Below are positions 61,701-64,000 of a stretch of DNA of 64,000 nucleotides, piece by piece. The position numbers and the translations under genes were made by a program. The notes under the pieces are model-generated. The model saw only the letters and a list, made by a program, of their open reading frames with translations, ran no database searches and was not told the DNA's origin. Location: the NCBI RefSeq assembly GCF_045762675.1, contig NZ_JBJDLK010000004.1, positions 124,001 through 188,000 of the forward strand, in the 5' to 3' direction. The stretch's first letter is position 1. Every line of letters starts with the position of its first letter. The DNA comes from Elizabethkingia meningoseptica_A. Its GTDB lineage: Bacteria > Bacteroidota > Bacteroidia > Flavobacteriales > Weeksellaceae.

Positions 61701-61937
61701 CGTCATATACGTCATATTCTCCACACCATTTACTGCTTCTTCAATAGGAGTAGCTACGGAGCGGGCTACCACTTCTGCGTTGGCACCCGGATAAAATGCT
61801 GTTACCTGTACACTTGGAGGCGCAATATCCGGAAACAGGGTAATAGGAAGGTTAAACAGTGAAAGCGTTCCCAGTAATAATAATATTATTGAGATAACGG
61901 TAGAGAGTACCGGTCTTTCGATAAACTTTTTTAACAT
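58761..61937 (-). CDS. RND multidrug efflux permease, HAE1 (AcrB/MexB-like)
   Basis: 1058 residues, full length, with twelve transmembrane helices and two large periplasmic loops. N-terminal FIERPVLSTVISIILLLLG is standard. The proton-relay Asp pair is seen in helix 4 (FALVLAIGIVVDDAIVVVEAV) and GLLAKNAILIVEF marks helix 10. ATFYPGANAEVV-like AFYPGANAEVVARSVATPIE lies at the start of the porter domain. HAE1 pumps export hydrophobic drugs and detergents. The C-terminal tail ends in a His/Gln/Lys-rich stretch. Confidence 0.95.
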   Translation of the reverse strand: MLKKFIERPVLSTVISIILLLLGTLSLFNLPITLFPDIAPPSVQVTAFYPGANAEVVARSVATPIEEAVNGVENMTYMTSNSSNDGTMTLNVFFKQGTDPDNASVNVQNRVSKAMSQLPQEVTQAGISTQKVQNSFIMFMGLYSEDPKQYDELFLQNYLKINVIPQIQRIPGVAQAQVFGTRDYSMRIWLKPDRLAANNLSPQEVMAAIKDHNLEAAPGRLGQGSTETYEYILKYKGKLNQNADYENIVIKANNDGSFLRLKDLARVELGSYTYTAANRVDGKPVAGFAILQTAGSNANEILTEIEKQVDEFSTTLPKGVKPIIMYNSKDFLDASIHQVVETLVIAFILVFIVVYIFLQDFRSTLIPAIAVPVAIIGTFFFLQLFGFSINMLTLFALVLAIGIVVDDAIVVVEAVHSKMEQTGMPVEQATMNSMSEISGAIISITLVMSAVFVPVGFMQGPAGVFYRQFAFTLAIAIIISAINALTLSPALCALFLDDPQGEHGHHEKKGFGTKFFRAFNAGFNTMTRKYIYSLKFLIKNKWVAVGGLVLITAISVFLIQKAPSGFIPTEDQGFVLYAVNTPPGSSLERTHRATEAIDKIVKKENATNHLWVADGLNFISNANASPYSAGFIRLKDYDKRGDLKDPDQIAAALTGKVSAVKDANAFFFNFPTVQGFGNVSGFEFMLQDKTNGSFEQLGATTQAFIGELMKRKEIAFAFTTFASGNPQYSIEVNPEKAKQLGVSITDLMQTMQIYFGSSFVSDFNRFGKYYRVMAQADIPYRTDANSLEGIYVKNNAGEMVPVKTLVTLKRTFGPETVTRNNLFNAVTINGTPKPGYSTGDAIKAVEEVAKQSLPRGYGYEWTGITREEIKAGGQTAFIFLLSILFVYFLLSAQYESYILPFAIILTIPTGIFGVFAFTGLAGIDNNIYVQVGLIMLVGLLAKNAILIVEFAVQRRKAGKTLIESALQASRLRLRPILMTSFAFIIGMMPLVWTQGASAKGNHSIGISTVGGMLTGVLLGIFIIPVLYVIFQYLHEKMPSKKKRRAQQKQLAHQHSASH

Positions 61938-62010
61938 AAGAATTTATTTTTTGAAGTATTCTTATCGAGAAAAATCTCGTGTTTTATAATTTTAAAATTT
62001 CGGGTGACTG

Positions 62011-63174
62011 CTACAATGGTCTTGCATGAAGCAGGCTATCAGAAGAAATAGCCTTAGGCGTTACAGGAGCTCCGTCTTTAAGCATGCCCAGTCCGGTATA
62101 TACAATCTTATCTCCGGGTTTAAGCCCTTCGGAAATAAAATAATAACTATCCGTTTTTCCGGAAATTGTAACAGGTTTACTGATTACTTTTTTATCTTTT
62201 CCCAGAATATATACATAGGTCTTATCCTGAATTTCGAAAGTAGATTCCTGTGGTATAACCAAAGCATTACCCAAAAGTTGCGGCATACGTACTTTTCCGG
62301 TATTTCCGTTTCTTAGTGTACCGTTAGGATTCGGGAAAACGGCTCTTACACTGATTGCTCCGGTGCTTTTATCAAATTGCCCGTCGATAATCCCCATTTT
62401 TCCTTTCTCAGGATACGTACTGTTATCTGCAATAAGCAATTCTACTGCCGGCATATTTTTAAGTTTTTCTTCCAGTGTAGCACCTGTGTACTTATTTTTA
62501 AAAGCTATAAAATCCAGTTCACTCAAAGAAAAATAAGCATAGATTTCGCTAACATCAGAGAGAAGCGTTAACGGATTAGGATCTGCTCTTGAAATCAGAC
62601 TTCCTTTTTTGTTTGGAATTCTTCCAATATAGCCACTTACAGGAGCTGTAATTGTGGTAAAGCCTGCATTGATTCTGGCATTACCTAAAGCAGCCTTTGC
62701 CTGTGCAGCAGCAGCTACGGCAGCAGCATAATTAGCCTTCGCCGTTTTTAACTGTACATCCGAAACTACTTTTGCAGCAACAAGCGGCTGAAGACGGTCA
62801 ACTTCTACTTTGGCCTTTTGTATGTTGGCATTTGCAGCCTGAAGGTTTGCATTTGCCATATTCACCTGCTCTCCATAAGTACGGGAATCTATTTTAAATA
62901 AAGGTTGTCCGGCTCTTACGAAAGCACCTTCTTCTACATAAATCTTATCCAGATAACCGTCTACCTGAGAACGGATTTCTACATTATTTTTTCCTTCCAG
63001 AGCTGCAGGAAACTCCTGATAGGTAGTTACAGGGGAGGATATAACGGTATAGATAGGAGCTTCTGGTGGCGGAGCAGCTTGTCCGGAAGTCTGTGAAGCT
63101 TTAGTACAGCTATTCAGAAGGAATATGATACCCGAAAGCAGTATTATAGTTCCTGTTGTTTTTAGCATTTTCAT
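62011..63174 (-). CDS. RND efflux periplasmic adaptor subunit (AcrA/MexA-like)
   Basis: 387 residues with lipobox FLLNSC (Cys23). Domain order is the membrane-fusion norm: lipoyl half (EIRSQVDGYLDKIYVEEGAFV), coiled-coil hairpin (about 100-165, Ala/Lys-rich), second lipoyl half (ITAPVSGYIGRI), beta-barrel and membrane-proximal domain. It links pump and outer membrane duct. First structural gene of the operon, 73 bp before the pump. Confidence 0.93.
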   Translation of the reverse strand: MKMLKTTGTIILLSGIIFLLNSCTKASQTSGQAAPPPEAPIYTVISSPVTTYQEFPAALEGKNNVEIRSQVDGYLDKIYVEEGAFVRAGQPLFKIDSRTYGEQVNMANANLQAANANIQKAKVEVDRLQPLVAAKVVSDVQLKTAKANYAAAVAAAAQAKAALGNARINAGFTTITAPVSGYIGRIPNKKGSLISRADPNPLTLLSDVSEIYAYFSLSELDFIAFKNKYTGATLEEKLKNMPAVELLIADNSTYPEKGKMGIIDGQFDKSTGAISVRAVFPNPNGTLRNGNTGKVRMPQLLGNALVIPQESTFEIQDKTYVYILGKDKKVISKPVTISGKTDSYYFISEGLKPGDKIVYTGLGMLKDGAPVTPKAISSDSLLHARPL

Positions 63175-63241
63175 TATAAATTCAGATTTTTTATTAGTAA
63201 TATGTTTTGTAGTATTAAATCAGAGTTAACGATATTATATT

Positions 63242-63257
63242 TTCTAACAGTGTTAAT
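63242..63257. promoter_or_regulatory. Candidate TetR operator 1
   Basis: TTCTAACAGTGTTAAT with core palindrome TAACA-G-TGTTA (63245-63255), 71 bp upstream of the adaptor start. Confidence 0.55.
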
Positions 63258-63370
63258 GTTTAAAGAAAAATATAACCCCCTGAAAAATAGGTAGTGTTAA
63301 ATGTTCGGCGGCATAGTTTTAATAAGTTTTTTTAATTAAAAAATAAAAATGAATAATCTTTTTATTGTAA

Positions 63371-63395
63371 TGTTAGGTTTCCTAACACTGTTAAT
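63371..63395. promoter_or_regulatory. Candidate TetR operator 2
   Basis: CCTAACACTGTTAAT with core TAACA-C-TGTTA (63383-63393), overlapping a second dyad TGTTAGG-TTT-CCTAACA (63371-63387). It matches operator 1 at nearly every position and lies between the regulator stop and the efflux operon. Confidence 0.55.
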
Positions 63396-63413
63396 ATTTG
63401 GTTCAAAAAAAAT

Positions 63414-64000
63414 TTACAAAGATTTAATGAAAGAAGCTACCGCTTCATCAAAAGTTGCTTTGTTCATTGTTTCAGGCATATCTGCATTGCGCATCATCAT
63501 AATAGAAATCATGCCATGAACCGCAGAAAACAATGCATGAGATTTGTGGCATGCTTCATCCAGATTAGATCCGTTTTTTTCAATAATCTGATAAGTACAG
63601 TCATAGATCATTTTCTGAAAAAGAGAGAATTCATCTTTCATCTGACCTTTCCCGCAGCATTGCATACCTAAACCAAACATCAGCTGATAGTATTCTTTGT
63701 TTTTAAAAGCAAAATCCCAGTACGCATTTACAAGAGCTGTAAGTTGCTCTTCGGGTGCTTCATATTTTTTCTGCGCTTTAAGCAAATCTTTTTGCAGAAG
63801 CTGAAATCCCTGAAGAGATATTTCAAAAAGTATGGCTTCTTTATTTTCAAAATGATCATACACAACCGGAGCACTATATTCTATTGCATCTGCAATTTTT
63901 CTCATGGATAACGAGGCCCATCCGTCGGTTTTGACAAGGTTGAATGCCGCCTGCAAAATGTTTGCACGCACTGATTCTTTTTCCCGTTGCCGACGTTCAT
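63414..64000 (-). CDS. TetR family transcriptional regulator, 5' end outside window
   Basis: About 195 residues visible. The frame is open to the window edge (E-R-R-Q-R-E-K-E-S-V precedes RANILQAAF), so the first codons are missing; an apparent GTG start at 63971 is internal to the first helix. The N-terminal helix-turn-helix is LSMRKIADAIEYSAPVVYDHF, and the C-terminal part resembles the TetR_C_33/WHG class. It is read toward the efflux operon, and very probably represses it, as with AcrR/MexR-like neighbours. Confidence 0.9.
   Translation of the reverse strand, partial: ERRQREKESVRANILQAAFNLVKTDGWASLSMRKIADAIEYSAPVVYDHFENKEAILFEISLQGFQLLQKDLLKAQKKYEAPEEQLTALVNAYWDFAFKNKEYYQLMFGLGMQCCGKGQMKDEFSLFQKMIYDCTYQIIEKNGSNLDEACHKSHALFSAVHGMISIMMMRNADMPETMNKATFDEAVASFIKSL

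Noticed and set aside
1..64000. Search for CRISPR arrays, restriction-modification, toxin-antitoxin or retron-like loci
   Set aside because: No regularly spaced repeats and no protein with the relevant motifs were seen on either strand.

Overview
The window is chromosomal DNA from a low-GC member of the Bacteroidota, most likely a flavobacterium of the Weeksellaceae (Elizabethkingia/Chryseobacterium type). The evidence is the TTG-N19/21-TAnnTTTG promoters in front of rpsU, rplK, tRNA and btuB genes, families largely confined to this phylum (GLPGLI, IPExxxVDY, DUF5074-type surface lipoproteins, HxlR/OmpW pairs), tRNA genes without an encoded CCA end, and gene orders such as fabF-rnc-IPExxxVDY-pyk and tuf-tRNA-Trp-secE-nusG. 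The species assignment is an inference; no rRNA gene is present.

Layout. 1-3.3 kb: end of a histidine-utilisation operon (hutI partial, hutG) plus an aldehyde dehydrogenase. 3.4-7.6 kb: a minus-strand housekeeping run acpP-fabF-rnc-IPExxxVDY-pyk. 7.8-17.6 kb: folE, DinB-like protein, cysS, malQ, small exported proteins, a glycosyltransferase, ferritin and a detached hutH. 17.6-30 kb: acyl-CoA carboxylase beta subunit, a probable orphan small RNA, TerC, EamA transporter, dapB, uvrC, a RecB-like helicase-nuclease and several exported proteins of unknown role. 30-34.3 kb: rpsU, xerC/D, hpf, four tRNAs, tuf, tRNA-Trp, secE, nusG. 34.3-37.9 kb: a non-core block with a 597-bp palindrome-packed element bounded by inverted repeats, an OmpW-type porin and a divergent HxlR regulator/MFS exporter pair. 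This block separates nusG from rplK-rplA-rplJ-rplL (38-40.2 kb). 40.3-46.3 kb: lpxK, yicC, a Tam-like methyltransferase, gmk, nadA, folB, an RDD protein, tRNA-Cys. 46.3-52.4 kb: a vitamin B12 acquisition operon read leftward from a canonical cobalamin riboswitch through a BtuB-type TonB receptor and three surface lipoproteins. 52.9-57.3 kb: glycine-zipper lipoprotein, aroC, two thioredoxin-fold proteins, YkvA, miaA. 57.3-64 kb: an RND tripartite efflux operon preceded by a TetR regulator cut by the window end, with two matching operator-like palindromes.

How the genes work together. Most genes are core metabolism and translation. The units with a clear joint purpose are histidine breakdown (hutI, hutG, hutH), B12 capture (riboswitch, BtuB, BtuG-like propeller and two further lipoproteins), and drug/solute efflux (TetR-RND; HxlR-MFS). 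No CRISPR array, prophage, complete insertion sequence or recognisable defence island is visible. The least explained DNA is the palindrome nest at 34.3-34.9 kb, the promoter-to-terminator unit without an ORF at 19.4-19.5 kb, and the poorly characterised lipoproteins of the B12 operon.
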